A stretch of DNA of 64,000 nucleotides from Lamellibrachia columna (lineage: Eukaryota; Annelida; Polychaeta; Sabellida; Siboglinidae), in the NCBI GenBank assembly GCA_963662155.1, contig OY759270.1:50173803-50237802 (forward strand), written 5' to 3'. Of the stretch, positions 1 to 15,400 are shown piece by piece. Position 1 is the first letter of the stretch. Every line of letters starts with the position of its first letter. The position numbers and the translations under genes are program-made. The notes beneath the pieces are model-generated. The model was not told the origin of the DNA, searched no databases, and was given only the letters and a program-made list of their open reading frames with translations.

Positions 1-331
1 TGTTTCTGTTGACCGAATGAACACTGCTCACCCTCAAAGTTCACCTGTGACACCTGCATGTGCATCCCACGTGCACACGTAGGCTTAACTTGGACAGTGT
101 GTAGCATGTGTGTAGCATGTGTGTAGCATGTGTGTAGCATGTGTGTCATGCACAAGATTTTCAACTTTATTGAGACACCACATAAAACTTTTTCATGCTG
201 CGTTAACACAAGTTCGGCAAGTTCACTGTTGTGATAAAAACTGATATTGAAATATTTGTGTTTCTTTTGTTGTCCAGTATACTAGTGGACGGCACTGACC
301 GGTCCAGAGGATATGGTGGTCTAGAACAAAC

Positions 332-433
332 CTGCTATGAATCCGAGTGAGGGGATCTTGGAGGAGTCAAAGAGGGTGTAGTCTGAGTCATACTGTGGGT
401 AGTCTACGTCAAACGTACCGTCTGTCAGCAGGA
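332..433 (-). CDS. NUP205: Candidate NUP205 exon 24
   Basis: Acceptor TTGCAG and donor GTTTGT bound 102 bp that is in phase with exon 23 and open: VLLTDGTFDVDYPQYDSD, then LFDSSKIPSLGFIA. The family is poorly conserved here, so support is phase, borders and position only. Confidence 0.5.
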
Positions 434-3400
434 CTGCAAGTACAACCTTCATACAGCATGGGAGGAAGAGGAGGAGGATGAGGGAAACTGGGAAGGTGGG
501 GTCCAAGGGGGATTCAGCAAAGAGGGTAGACATATCTTGGAGGATGACGAGTGGTGATATCAGAGATAAGGAGAGATGTCAGTAGCTAAGGGTTGTAACA
601 GAATAAAGATTAGTGGCAGGATTGAGAAACTAAAAATAGGGAAAGATGCACTGGAGAAAGACAAGGAACCATGGATCAATACAACGTAACTGGGAAGATA
701 TGGGACATATTGAAAGATGTGAGGATTAGAAAAAGGACTGATGATTTGGATACAGGTGAAATCATAGCAGGTCAGTAGAGCAAGATGAACAAATGTGGAC
801 AATACACGGGGGAGGGACGTATGGAAGGAGGGTATGGAGGGAGGGAGAGTAATGTACTGTAGAAGTACCCTACACCAGCAGTATTCAGCAGCAGGCAGCA
901 ATCACCTTCAAAGGGTTACATTTTGCCTTGGATGATATTTAGTACATGCTATCAAAGTGCACGTGGGAATTAGTACATGCCGAGAAAACTACATGTTATC
1001 AAACTACACATGCGGGGGTTTAGTGCATGCTATCAAACTACACATGCAGGGGTTTAGTGCATGTTATCAAACTACACATGCAGGGTTTAGTGCATGCAGT
1101 ACGGGGTAGTTGAACTGGTACTATTTGGCATAAATGATTAAATTTTACCATGTAATTTTTCCACAAAGATAACTGTACATATCTACTTTAGGGTTACTGT
1201 CATTAGGCTTCCTACAACTTTAATTAGCATTCTGTGTCACCTTAGAATTAAGGTTAACATAAAATTTATTGCTCATGCATAAGCTCTCATCATGTTCTAG
1301 ACATATACTACTACTAATCTATTTTGTCAGTTATTATAATCAATAATAAAACCATACCTTTAATTTGTAAACAATTACAAACTCAACAGTTGTTTATGTA
1401 ATGGTGTAATGATAAATTTATAAAATTTTCTTCATGTACAATTGCTACATCATAAAATAAATGTATCTAGCTGTCTTGTTGTTTGTCTGTGGTGACAGTC
1501 CACCTGGACCTCAGAATTGATATTATGTGACATTATTTACGTTACTGGTGTCAATAGTGGACAATGATAGATCCCTATGACACTGAACATCTGGTGTTCT
1601 TTGAGGGAATGAATGAGATATTGTAGATGTGGATGGCACTACACATAAGTGACTCTTCCTAAAAAAAACAAGTCCAAATATGAGCATTTTCTTCTTCCTG
1701 TACAGTGTAACCGATTACAATAACTAGAGTAAATACAATGTAATAACATCAAGACAAACTAACAAGACCAGGAAGTTAGATCAAGTTCAACTTTACCCAA
1801 GGGTTTCCAGTAAGTGACATTCTAGGTATTGAAATGGGAATATAATCCAGATCAGGTACAGTTAGAAGAATAACATTTCTGGACTGCTAAGGACTACAGT
1901 CCTGTCAAGTGCTACTGTGCTTTAACTTGATGTGTTTCTCAGCGTGAATCCTGCAACAACACGTGTCTATGACTCCTCAAACTTGTGACTCATGATGCAA
2001 TAAAAATACCCACACCTAACACACCAACACATTACTTCAACACACCTACTTGAGCAACATTAACAGCAGAAAGCCAGTTGTGTTCTCGTAACACCAAACA
2101 GGCCAAGGTTAGTAGCAACTAGTGGTGATTTATAACCAGGTTCTAATGCATTGTCCCAAGTGGGAAGGCCAATATATCCCATGATCCAGGGAATGTCTAG
2201 CAGTCCAACACGTAAGTTTGATGCCACTTGACAATTTGAAATACACGTGGTATTGCAATATTATTGACGAAAGTAATTAGTCAATAGGACAGGTGGGAAA
2301 TTAAATAATTTTGTTGATAAACTGCCTAAACACTGGTGTCTTGTGGTGGTCAGGCCTTTCCCTATTTGGGGCAATCATTGTCTAGCATTACAGAACGCAT
2401 CCACATTACAGAACGCATCAACTAAGTTTCAACATGTGTTAAATGGGTGAGTAATCTAACTTCCAGTAAAACTTCTTGCAGTAGGACACCAGCAGAGGGG
2501 AACTAACATGCACTACTGCAACAAGGAACACTGAAGGTACGAGGCATGTCCAAACCACCTGTAAGAGTGTGCTAAGTATGTAAAATACATGTTTACTTAT
2601 AATTTTGATTTATCCAACAAATGGCAATGTCAGCCCACCAAATAACTGATAACCCTGGTAGCAGAGCCATTTCAGGGCCAAACAATTCACATCTATGGTT
2701 ACACAATTTACGCAAGAAAATGTTTAAACATTAGTCATTACTGCATTGTTACCAGCTTCAATAAAACATTATTTGTAACAATGACTTTGCACACAAATCA
2801 CACTTACCTTTCTGTGACAACCCGGTGCTGCTTTCTAGCAGCAGGTTGAGCAGTCGCTGGGTGTGGGAGCGCTGTCGATTGACGGACGTGATGCGGAGTT
2901 CGATGGCAACTGTCTTGAGCATCCAGGACTGCTGACTCAGCATCAAGTTCTCACTGACAGCGGTTTTCTCAGCTGAAACAATTCTCCCGGTTTTTGTATA
3001 CTTATAACATTCAATTACACTTAAATGGTTTCGTTTCTGGGTCCAATGATATATTTGTAATTGATTACAGGCAAAATGCTGTATTCCTAATTTATTCTGG
3101 TTTTGAAATCATGCTGTAATTAGTCTGTTTTGTATAATTGCAACGATAACATGAATTATGATTAATTACAGTATTTTGTTGTATCACATACTTTACCTGA
3201 AAAAACCTATCAATAATGCTGTCTTACGTAAGTTGAAAATCAATCGTACACGATACATGCAAATTATGCAACACACATGCCACATAAAACAATTCCTGAA
3301 TAAACTTTTGGAATAAACAATTAGTCGCACACAACACAGTAAATATAATTGACATGGTGTAATAGTCATTTATTTGAAATTGTAAAAACAAACTGTAATT

Positions 3401-6400
3401 GGACCCAGTCGTGATTACAACTGGTTTATCTAAAGAAATACCAAACTAGTTGCAGCAACAAACAATGGCAAACATCTAGTAACTAAACGAGGCTATTATG
3501 TTAATGTTTTACCAGAGTCGGGAAGCTGGAATGGAACGTGTTGTAGTTGGCGGTAGAGGAAGTCGTGAGCTGTTCGCAGGTAACGCAGCGTCGGACTCGA
3601 TGTGTCGGAGTTGGCACACAGCTTGTAGATCATGTGGTTGGTGAGTTGAGCCAATCGCGGAGTCTCATACAGGCATGACGGCCCAAGGCGCGACTCGAGG
3701 CCTTTACCCAGGATGCTTAGCAGTGAGTGGAGACATGTGCGGGGGGAGTCGAGGATGCCTGGAGCACAGGGAGTCTTCAAGTGAACATCACAGTGTAGGA
3801 TGTATAGTGTACTTCTATGCGTTATTCCTCCATGGTATAACAGGATATATTAGTGGATTCAAAACAATGGTATTACACAGGGGTCATGACAATAACAGGA
3901 GTTACAAGTGAGGGAGGCGAAAAAACACTAGTAAGGGAGGTGAAAAGTCACTAGTAAGGGAGGTGAAAAGTCACTAGTGAGGGAGGTGAAAAGTCACTAG
4001 TGAGGGTGGTGAAGTCACTAGTGAGGGAGGTGGAGCTCTGCACTGTCAACATTCGTATATGTAAAAAATGGTATGTTCTTATGTAGTGCGGTATCGTCCT
4101 AAAAAAAAGCATTTTACACTTCACCCCCTGGCAGATCTGTTCATGCCAATGACATCTCGAATGACCTGAGGAGCATTCAGCCACACTGAGAGTACTATGC
4201 AATGACAATTCGTCCACATATCCATCACTGTCTGAAACCAGGTACTCATGTATACAGTTGAGTGAATTGAGGCAATGCGGGGTGAATGAAACTGCCAAAG
4301 TTTTGAAATGATAGCAAGAGGATTTGAACCCGGTTTCTCTCGATTGCGTCTGTCTACCATGCCCCACATGTAATCTCTGCTGGAAAATGGAGGTGATGTT
4401 TGGTAAGTAAGGTAATCCTTCATCAGTAAATATTAGCAATTTACATAATCATCAAAGCTTACTAATGATTGTGTAAGTTGCAGTCTTGTATTTACCTGGG
4501 TCTTGCAGGTTGGTTTTACTGACAGGTTTGTGGCGCTCGTAGCCGAGTAGGAAGTGTGCCATGTTGGGAGCGGGGTGGTCGACACTGGCCAGCAGGAGGT
4601 ACAGGATGTTTTGTCGCGTCTCACTGCGGATCTGGCACACCGTCACATCCTCGTCTGTAAGGCAGGTATAATGGGTTAATTTATGACAAAAGCACAAGAC
4701 AAGATTGAATTTAATAAGAGAAGTATCAGTGTTAATGATATCACACAATGCCCAGTAACATTGGCAGGTTTTCCCCATAGGGTATGGGGTAGCTAGTACT
4801 AGCTACCTAAAACATTGAATCCAACCCCTTTAAATTGGGCGCATTTTGAAGGTTATCGATTCTGTATGAGAAATTATGGTTTAATTTTTTTAAGCAACAT
4901 AATTGTACATTATATTTTTAGCCCCAATTTGCAGGAAACATCATTAAAATGCTTCCACTAGTTATGCTGTTTCGTGAAGCAGGCACTGGAATATACTTAT
5001 GTCAATAACCTTCATTGAAAAAATAAAAAACCAGCCATGGGCTAAAATTGACCACGATATCATTAGACAATAATCGAGACAAGTATGACACAGCACGAAT
5101 ACTCCAGACAGGGTACATGATACAAAAGAAGTAGCGGGTGCTGAACCCACCTAGGAGGTCGTCCTCTGCCTCCATATCCTCGGGGTCTTCGCACTCGAGA
5201 CACTCCACAAAGCCATGCAGCAGGTCAGGCCAGACTCGCTGAAAGCAACCATTAGTGTTCACAACACTCAAAGCATACTGTTGGCAGAGGTAGAAGTATC
5301 ACTCAACAAGATTCTAACCTCCCCAAGATAACGCATGACTACTCATGTAGTCATGTGACACACGCAGACATGAACAATCAAGTGGCACTGCTGTGTTCTG
5401 CACTGACAAAGATCCAATGATCCATGTAGTCCTTCAAGATAAACGTACAGTACAATACGGCCAATCATCAAAACTGCCACTGAGTTTTATGTGTTTGGGA
5501 TACTGAATTTTCAACAGTAAAGATGCCATCTGGTTCCACGAAATACAATTCCAAATCTATTCTTGTCAAACAGATTCTAGCCAGATACCAATTTAATCTC
5601 TTTTAAAAGTTGGAAGCATCTCTTCTCTGGGCTTGTAGTCAATCATCGATTCTGCAGAAACTAATATCAAATCAAAACAATGAACGGTATGCCGTGCACT
5701 CACACCCCATGTAACATGCCGTGCACTCACACCCCATGTAACATAACCAAGTCCTCACCTCATCGTCAGTGAGGATGCTCACAATCTTTGGCTGTACGAG
5801 GGTGGACCGACACACGGCATGGAGGATGCGCACAGCCACCAGGGAATGCTCCGGCAGCCAGTCGTTATACATTATGTATCTGACAGGTACAACCATAACA
5901 TAAATTTATGTACACATTTGTATATATGCATGTGCGTGTAAATAACCTTTTGTAATGATATATATATATATATATATGTATATATAAAAATAACCAATTT
6001 TAATCTATTTCATGCTAAGGCAGTAATTTAGTCTACAACAGTTTTACAGCATATGAATAATAACCCTCCGGAAAAGGGGATATAATTATGTACGTGCACT
6101 CAGAAACATACAAATTATTTGACACACACAAGCACATATTTGATCAGTGCCAGGTAGTTGCAATTTACTTTTGTTGTGTCTTAAAACATTAATGAAAATA
6201 AGACACCCAGATGTGTGGATCTATAATAAAGTTAAAAAAACACTCAACAGTGTTTGTGTTTAATGTTATATTTTTACACGAAAGAAGCAACTGCAATATA
6301 CATAACATTACATTACACAACACAAAGCATATATGACATCAGCTTAGCCGATGGGAGTCAGGGTTTTTGTTAAGAGCCGGGACCCGGGTAATTTACCCGG

Positions 6401-9400
6401 CTATGGCGGTCCATGTACCCGGCTATCGTAGAGGAAGGCAGATTTTTATTATCCCTCGCGTCTGGTAATGACCGATCCACTTTTGCGTTAAACAAAACAG
6501 CGCCGGTCAACGAATGTCATTTTGCGTTAATAAACGGCAGTTTTAAATCAATTGCACAGACATCTTACGCGTCGCCAAAGCATATTTACTTCCCACAATT
6601 CGTAGCGTTACTTGTGGTTCGTAGTTAGTAAACAGTCCGCCAAGCGCCTAGCGGACAGATCGGCAACCACGTCACGCGTAGCGGACAGATCGGCAAGCAT
6701 GCTGTAGCGGTGCTAGTTCAGCAAAATAAGATGTCTTAGAGACAGTCATCCACAGAGCATTTTTTTTAAAGCAAACTTATAAAAAAGGTAATGTTTGTTA
6801 AAGCATATCCTGAAATGTTAAAGCCACTGAACTTGGCCAACATTATCCTTAAATAGCGTCTAAAAATTCCATTATTACCAGAGTTTTACGGAACTTGTTA
6901 GCATATGCTACTACCGCCTAGCGAACGCCTACTAATGACCTAATCTGGCATTGTACTGCAATGAAATGGCAAAAGGGATCAAGTGACGATAAGGTGTTTT
7001 TGAGATATCGGACAAAACATATTAGTGCTTTGCTCTATTGTGCATATTACGGCACAGTAATTATCCACAATTCTATTACTATTTGACTATGTGTATTTAT
7101 AAAAATGGTTTGTATACTGGTTGATGCACCATTCGCTATAGCCTAGCCTCTAAGACTAAGTCATAGACTAGTGCATAATATAATTTGTGTCGTTCCATAA
7201 TTGTAATTTTTTTATTAAAAATAACTTTTCTAACAATTTATTTGAACTGCAACGATGAAATAAGTGTTAGTGCTTTAGAATATGGATGTCTTAGGCAAAA
7301 GTTTCTTCTGATTTTTGTGCAAACGGCAAATTATATTATGTATAGCGACTGGCTCGCGCAACGATTTTTGCCTTCGTTACTATACAGTTTATGACGTTGA
7401 TTATTTGGTGACTTAGTGTCACTTGTTTCCTTTAGAAAAACATTTTGGCATAAAGAAGCAAGCACTATTAGATCAACATTGAATAACCCCCCTCAACAAA
7501 CACCAAAGCAGAACAATTATTTGACCAATTGTGGCAAACGATGTACATTTTAAACAGTTTTTGTGTGTTCTTTCAATTTGGAAAGGCACAAAGTTTGGGA
7601 ACATGAATATTTCCAATGTAAATGTCAACAAGGTACTAGTAGTAACCTTTGCTATTTGCGATAATTCGTAATATTTTCATTAATTTGTTACACAGTCATG
7701 AACATGGGCATTATAGGCCTATTTGGGAGAAAAAGGAGATTAGGCAAAACAGTAATTTTCTATTGCTATATAAACTAAATTCCTTAAATTTTAAGGTACA
7801 ATTACATTATATATAAGTTCCTGGTGTATCCACAGTGGTATGTCATACGTAATGACTCGGCCACAGGCTGAGCATGATAAGTGGTCCCTGCTTTGGGGTT
7901 CATGGTCCCTGCTATAGCCACACTTAACAAAAACCCTGGGTGTGGTCCATACTTTGTGATGTTGACGAGGTGGCTGGGTTTGTTGCTGCGGGGGTTGATT
8001 GCCAGCAACAGTTTGTCCATCTGCGACACCATGGTGGCCGTGCCGCTGGCTCGCAGGGCGTTGAGGAACCCCTCCTGCTTCTCAAGGGTCGTCTCTACCA
8101 GCTTGATGCACAGCAGGGCGGCCCTCTCCAGGGGCTTCTTGCCTGCAGCAACGCAAGTTCACAAATCAAATATCAACACACTAGCAGAGTTAACCGGCAT
8201 TGCAAGGGAGAAAAGGCAAGAGCTTATGATTCCTTGCATTACCCAGTCAAGTTTTCGTAGGGCAATGCCAAAGGCAATGACATCTTCATGCTCTTAAAAT
8301 CCTGTACAACTGGTAGTTTCATGATGTGTTCGTACCGTATCAATGAACTTGTGTGAATGTTGATGAACATCATGTCATTCTAAATGGTCGTAGAAAACAT
8401 TCATAGCATTGCTAACATTTGCATGTAACTATTGTTCTGAGATACATAATCTTTACACTTTGGTTCCTTCATAATATTCCCAACCCTGGGAAATATTTTT
8501 TTTAATGTATGAACCAGTCCAATGGGCCTCCGGGCACACAGACATAATGTCAGCACCATACATGCGAAACTGACAAGATATGAGGGAGACAGCGTCACAA
8601 ACTACTTTATAGATACCATGTGTGGCTTACATTGTTTGTAATGTAAACAGGAGTAGAAAGAAGAACAACCAAAGCTGGGTTTGCACATTTCATATCACAC
8701 GCGATGTTGCTTTAAAATAGGATCAGTTCTATTTCATGCAATGCAGTGATCATGTACAGATCATGCTGCAATCTGGCATTGACTCTTTGCAGCTACGATA
8801 ACGCTTCATCTAAAACCTGGCTTAACCATTTCAGTACGACAGGCTGGTATACCGGCCTCGCGGTGTGTGACACTACAGTATGACAGGCCGGTATACCGGC
8901 ATTGGCTGCATTCACCATTTAAATCGCTTTTACTCATAATTATCCACTAAGTGGAGCCACTTGTTATATACGGTTGTCATGGCGAATGAATTAGCTATTC
9001 GGTAGTGACAATCATTTATTATCGCTCAATATCATTTTACAGAGATTTTCGTGTTTTTTAATGATGGATTATCAAAATCTCCTACGGCCGCAATGGCGGG
9101 CGGCATTACTTCAACTGACAATTTACCGCCGTATGTTTTGGACGGAATAGTTGATAGTTTTAGCGACGAATCTTTGTAAGATGTTGACGATCGAAACAAC
9201 AATGATGTTGGCGAACTTAGCGACAGAGCCGGAGGTAAAACGGACACTGACAGCGGGAGTATTTTCGATGGCTACTCGGATGTCAGTGATGATGAATGTG
9301 ATGGTGTAAACGCTGAGGATGAGCTGCGCCCTCTACTATCAATGCTGGATGATGATTATAGTTTTATTTTTTTTAGAAGAAAAAGGTGTCTGTGAATCCG

Positions 9401-12400
9401 TCAACATACAAAGTTTGATTGAAATTGGTCCAGTAATGCTGAATGTGTTAGCAAATAATACAACTGAACACTTCTGTCATATATGTTTAAAATACAGATA
9501 AACAACTTGTTTTTAACTTTCACATACTCCACAAAATGTACTTTGTATTGTATTTTATATCATAGTACACTCCTGTAGCATGATCAACATGAGTAGTTTA
9601 CATTAAATATGTACATTGGCATACAACTGGTGGCCATCTTGGATTGCTGGTTACCATAACGACGAAATGTAAAATGATATAGCTCATTTTACTCGCTGAT
9701 TATCGTACTTTCATAATATATATAATATTCCTATTCATAAAATGCATGACTTAAAGTGATGCAGTCGATTTTCTTGAATATTCACTGGGAATGCAGTATT
9801 CAGTGGTCACAGCAGATCAGGGTTGTAGTACTGAAATGGTTAAACTGATTCCAGAATGGAGACCTTAGTTTATGAAGAAAAAGCACCTAAAGAATGTGGT
9901 TTGAGAGCACTAAGATGACACCAAATGGCCACATTGACTACAGAAGCAGAACATTAGAAAGATAAACACATTGAGGTGGCCACTAACCAGGGAAGGAGGC
10001 GTAGCGATCCAACAGACGTGTTGCTTCATCAATGACGTAGAGAATCTACAACAGCCAATATCATACAACTGGCACACAGGAATCATCTCAGATTGTCTGA
10101 ACAATCCACACCACAATGGCACAAACACCACAAGGAATCCACTTAGATCGTCTTAATAATCCACACCACACTCACCATGTTCCAAACACTTGCATACTGT
10201 TAGGTGCTACTTCTACACCGTACTTCATTAGCATGTATCCATGTTATGTAAAGAAAGTGCCACCATAATTTATTGTGTACAATAGTCTTTAGATAAAAAG
10301 ATTTAAAATTAAATTAGTTATTTTATTTTAATTTAGTATGTTTTAATGCACATTTGTATGTGTTTGTAACCTGAAATAAAGGTATTCATATTCAATCCAC
10401 TGTAGTACATTATGACATTTTTTATTTTATTTTTATAATTTTATTACTATTTATTTTGTGCATTCATCATTCAGGAATATGCACTAGCAGCACTACATAA
10501 GAAATACATTTATTTTTAATGTGAGAGATGTTGTGTGCATACCATCTGAAGCATGGGAGAGTTGTTCAACATGTGCACCATGAGTACGTGTCCGGGGGGC
10601 TTATTAGCGAGGGCGCTACCCTCGCCGTGCACTTCGACTCGCTGCTCGAGAAAGTCTTCGGGAGCCATCTCATGCTGTTGCAGCAGTTTGTAAAAGATGG
10701 CGAGGACTCCACTGCAGACCTCCCACTGAAAGGGCAAACATGTCTAGGTACAGCTCAACTCACTATATAGTGTCATCTTTCACTCACAAGTATTGACATC
10801 TTCCACAAACTTCAAGTAGAGTCAACTGGCATTAATCGCAATTTCATATCGCTATACACTAAAAAGAGATGACCGCTTGCAATTTGTACTGAATCAAAGG
10901 CAAAAGCACATTCTTATATAGCGCAGTATCCAGTCCTTGGGACTGTTCACAGCACTCCCTGGCAGAACTGTTCATTCCATCGCCAACTCAACTTCTCCTG
11001 GAAGCATTGAGCTACGCTGCAAATACTGCGCAAAGATTACTCATTCACACATATCCATCATTGTCTGTAGCCAGGTACTCAGTTATACAGCCGAGTGAAC
11101 TGAGGCAATGTGGAATAAATGAAATTGTCCAAATTTTGAAACAACAGCAAGAGGATTTGAAACCGGGTTCTCTCAAGTGAGAGTCCAATGTTCTAATCAC
11201 TACACTACCGCCCCCCCCAAGGGGCATGGTAGTGTAGTGATTAGCACATCCACTTTACATGCCAGATTTCTCAGTTCAAGACCTGGACCAGGTTCGTTTG
11301 TGTAAAAACCTGGCTCCCAACATTGGAGACTGCGTATCTCTCCTGACTCGGATGATCATGTTAATGTCAGTCCGTTCTCGCTACATGGACATAAAAGAAC
11401 CACTGAGGACGACATACACCCTGGCACTGACCACCCTGAGTGACATACACCCTGGCAGTGACCACCCTGAGTGACATACACCCTGGCAGTGACCACCCTC
11501 AGTGCCCTGGCAGTGACCACCCTGAGTGACATACACCCTGGCAGTGACCACCCTGAGTGACATACACCCTGGCAGTGACCACCCTCAGTGCCCTGGCAGT
11601 GACCACCCTGAGTGACATACACCCTGGCAGTGACCACCCTGAGTGACATACACCCTGGCAGTGACCACCCTCAGTGCCCTGGCAGTGACCACCCTGAGTG
11701 ACATACACCCTGGCAGTGACCACCCTGAGTGACATACACCCTGGCAGTGACCACCCTGAGTGACATACACCCTGGCAGTGACCACCCTGAGTGACATACA
11801 CCCTGGCAGTGACCACCCTGAGTGACATACACCCTGGCAGTGACCACCCTCAGTGTCCTGGCAGTGACCACCCTCAGTGCCCTGGTAGTGACCACCCTCA
11901 GTGCGTGCCCTGGCAGTGACCACCCTCAGTGCCCTGGCAGTGACCACCCTCAGTGCCCTGGTAGTGACCACCCTCAGTGCCCTGGCAGTGACCACCCTCA
12001 GTGCCCTGGCAGTGACCACCCTCAGTGCCCTGGCAGTGACCACCCTCAGTGCCCTGGCAGTGACCACCCTCAGTGCCCTGGTAGTGACCACCCTCAGTGC
12101 CCTGGCAGTGACCACCCTCAGTGCCCTGGCAGTGACCACCCTCAGTGCCCTGGTAGTGACCACCCTCAGTGCGTGCCCTGGCAGTGACCACCCTCAGTGC
12201 CCTGGCAGTGACCACCCTCAGTGCCCTGGTAGTGACCACCCTCAGTGCGTGCCCTGGCAGTGACCACCCTCAGTGCCCTGGCAGTGACCACCCTCAGTGC
12301 CAGCATAGAAAGGTTGGCTTGGAGCTAGTAATGTTCTGAACAAGGCTGACTAGTTGAGTGAGACCTCATAAGACCATAAGATTCTGGTAGCCAAAACATA

Positions 12401-15400
12401 TGTACAGACTAGACAAAGAACATGATAATTATACCATAAAATAAAAAAGTAAATACAACAGGCACAATTACATTTAACATATTCAGACGTTTAACCTGAC
12501 TCTTAGGGTAATAAGCTTTGAAAGTGCAAAGATTCAGTAGCGATTACATCTAGTACAATTGACCTTGCCACAACTGACCTTTTCACCTTTGTCCTTGTAC
12601 TCCCTCGTGTTAAACTTGAGCAGGATGTGTTCGCGGAGGAACTCAAGGTAAGGTTGGAAACCAGGGGCACGTAACCCCACCCCTAACCCCGCTGGGACTG
12701 GGCTGTCAGTGAGCGTGTCCATTAGCTGGAGGAAGGCTCGGGTCATGGGAAACTCCTCGTTCCTTGCCTCTACCTCATCCACTTCAATCTGTAACCATTG
12801 CAACAAGATTTATGGGGACTCAATTGTGCCAGATTTCCCCACATTTTGGTTACATTACTAGACATTCTGCTCGTTCATCGTGGAAAAAAATTAATTTGTA
12901 CAAAACATATTCACTTTGTAAGGCGTAAAATGGGTCGGTTGGTCAAAAATAAAATAAAAATAGTATCATATTGGCCAAATGTATTCAGAAACTTAAAATA
13001 ATTTAAATCTCAGCTGTCTGGAAACATATGTTTATTTAACAGATATATGCTGTCCGAATCTATACATGTATGTGAATGAGTCCTTATGTTGTATCCCGTT
13101 AATTAAACTACCCTTTATTAGTTTATTTACACTGATAAACATATAATTATTTTTATTTTTTGCACTTTTGCAGCCCAAAAACCGCCACGGATGCAGTGAG
13201 CTGACACCAACTGCAGAAGCAGCGTTACTTGGGCTGAAAGTAAAACACAACATGCCTGGTAATGACCATATGTTATCTCACAGTATCTTAAATTTAATTT
13301 ATAATCATACTTTAGTGTCGAGAACACATCATGAAGATAACACATACAATCATATTTGAGAAAATGCCCAGGAAAAAAGTGTTTAGTTTTTCCAAAAACA
13401 GAAATATTGGGTTGGTGGACCCGTAAACCAACTAATAAAAAAAATAAAAGGCCTAACTGAACAAACAATTTCACATACATAAATATCACATGAAATGACT
13501 ATCAAAGCCACACCATGGTTTGGTCCAAACAATACTTTCCGGCAGAGCAATACAAAACCACACAGAGCTGCGACTGAAAGTGCGGTGACAAACGCTTGAA
13601 CACAATAATTAAATTTGCAACCAATTATGCGGTCATACCCAGAAGAGATTTGTAATACAAACCTGCATTCCACCTGACTGGCGAATGGCAGTTGACAACA
13701 CTGTCGGCACCAACTATAAGGAACAGAAAACAAACATTCTTTTAGCCCTTGCTCAGCAAATAATACTCCAAATGTAGTCTCCCACAAAATGTAGATACGC
13801 TCTAGATAATAAGGCCGTAACACTGGAAAAAATTCTTAACAATCAAATTATCTTTTCAGTGGTTACAAATTTGGAGCTGATTACTTCAACACTTGTCAAA
13901 AGAATGCGCTTAGAAGGAGTAGTGTGGCACTCGAGACCGAGCTGAGTCTCGCTGTTAAAATGGCCGTTCATCGAAATACTTGATTGCCACAAAACTACAT
14001 AATTTGTGATTATTCCTGTAACCATAATACTATCTGCTAAACTGATTTGGTCGTTAATGTAAAAAAATTACCTGGCATTTAGAGCCAGACCTGTTAGTCT
14101 CATGAGTACTCACCACGCAACAAAAATCAACATTCAAAGTTGGGTCACATTCAAGAAGGCTAACCACTAGAACAATCTCAAACTAGAACACCCTCTAGTG
14201 AGTGGCACATCATAAGTTACAGACCTGAGCGACCTCTAGTGAGTGCCACAGATTGGCGGCGATCTCTGGCGTCCTGGTGAGTGCTGCCAAGGTCAGGAGA
14301 AGGTCAGCCTTGAGTTGCGATGGAATGCTGCAGCTGACAAGTCCGAGAAGCACCACCAGGATGAGCCACTGTTGGTTTTCGCAAAGTGCGACCCGTGCTG
14401 TCTCATCCTAAACACAAGATCAATGCATTTTTCTCAGACCCAGTATAGACAAATTTACCATATCAAAAATGTTGACAATACCAGGGTTGGGAACTTGGGA
14501 TTAAGCACAAGTACATGTATTTAAGGTGGCTGGGGCGGCTGGCGTGTCAGTTGATTTTTTTTCTTTTTCTTCATAACATGCTAGGATATACTGAACTAAA
14601 CGTTGACACCACAAAAAATCAACTGGCACTAACGTCATATTTCACCAATCCATCCTTTAAAAACACAGTCCTTTTGGAAATCCCCTTGAGTTCCCGGAAA
14701 AGCGACAATGATTCCATAGTAACAACCACGTGTGCTATGATGTAGCTATATTTGTTCACCGTGAAAGCACACCACATCGTCTGGTTACTCTAATGCTAGT
14801 ACACATCAGTATTATATCTGCCTAACTAAATCATGTACTTAAACCAGCAAATATCAGCGTTCAGTGAGTGTTAGCGTAGTTTATTGTGCCTTTGACACGA
14901 ACGGAAATGCTGAAATATGACCTGGTGACACAGCGGGATAACGGGCCAATCAAAATGACCGTACACACACTAGTGCCTTGCACGGGCCGGGCTTTGGGCC
15001 CAAGCCCGGCCTTTTACAAAATTGGGCAGGCTGGGCTGGGCCTGGTCCTACATTATGCGGGCCTGGGCTGGGCCTGAAAAAATGAAAAAAAAAACACTTT
15101 GGGCTTGGGCCGGGCCTGGATCTTAATAAAAATATTAATACAAAACCCAGATCTTTTATTTTAATATTAATAAAAACTGATTATAAATTGTATTTCCGGT
15201 TAATGAATGTTTAAAATTATTTCTTTAGTATTACATAGTTGCAAACTGAGACCTTGCATGGAATAATGAATGACAACAGTGCTTTATATATTGGAATGTA
15301 GTTTAACCTCTTTTCAACAATGGGAATTCCAATTGTATACTTTTTATAATGTGCATTCTTTTAAGTTTTAATAGAGACATTTCTTATAACAGTAATGCAT

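Noticed and set aside
7330..7375. Plus-strand YIMYSDWL-like reading that resembles NUP205 exon 19 (YIMYNDWL)
   Set aside because: The DNA match is only about 16 of 17 bases, expected by chance in 64 kb, and the flanks do not align.
11150..11300. Genuine tRNA genes
   Set aside because: A and B boxes are present but the cloverleaf is not kept and the sequences continue into SINE bodies with relatives elsewhere.
11356..12263. Long open frames on both strands in the 24/31-bp minisatellite
   Set aside because: By-product of a repeat unit divisible by three; no splice or start context.
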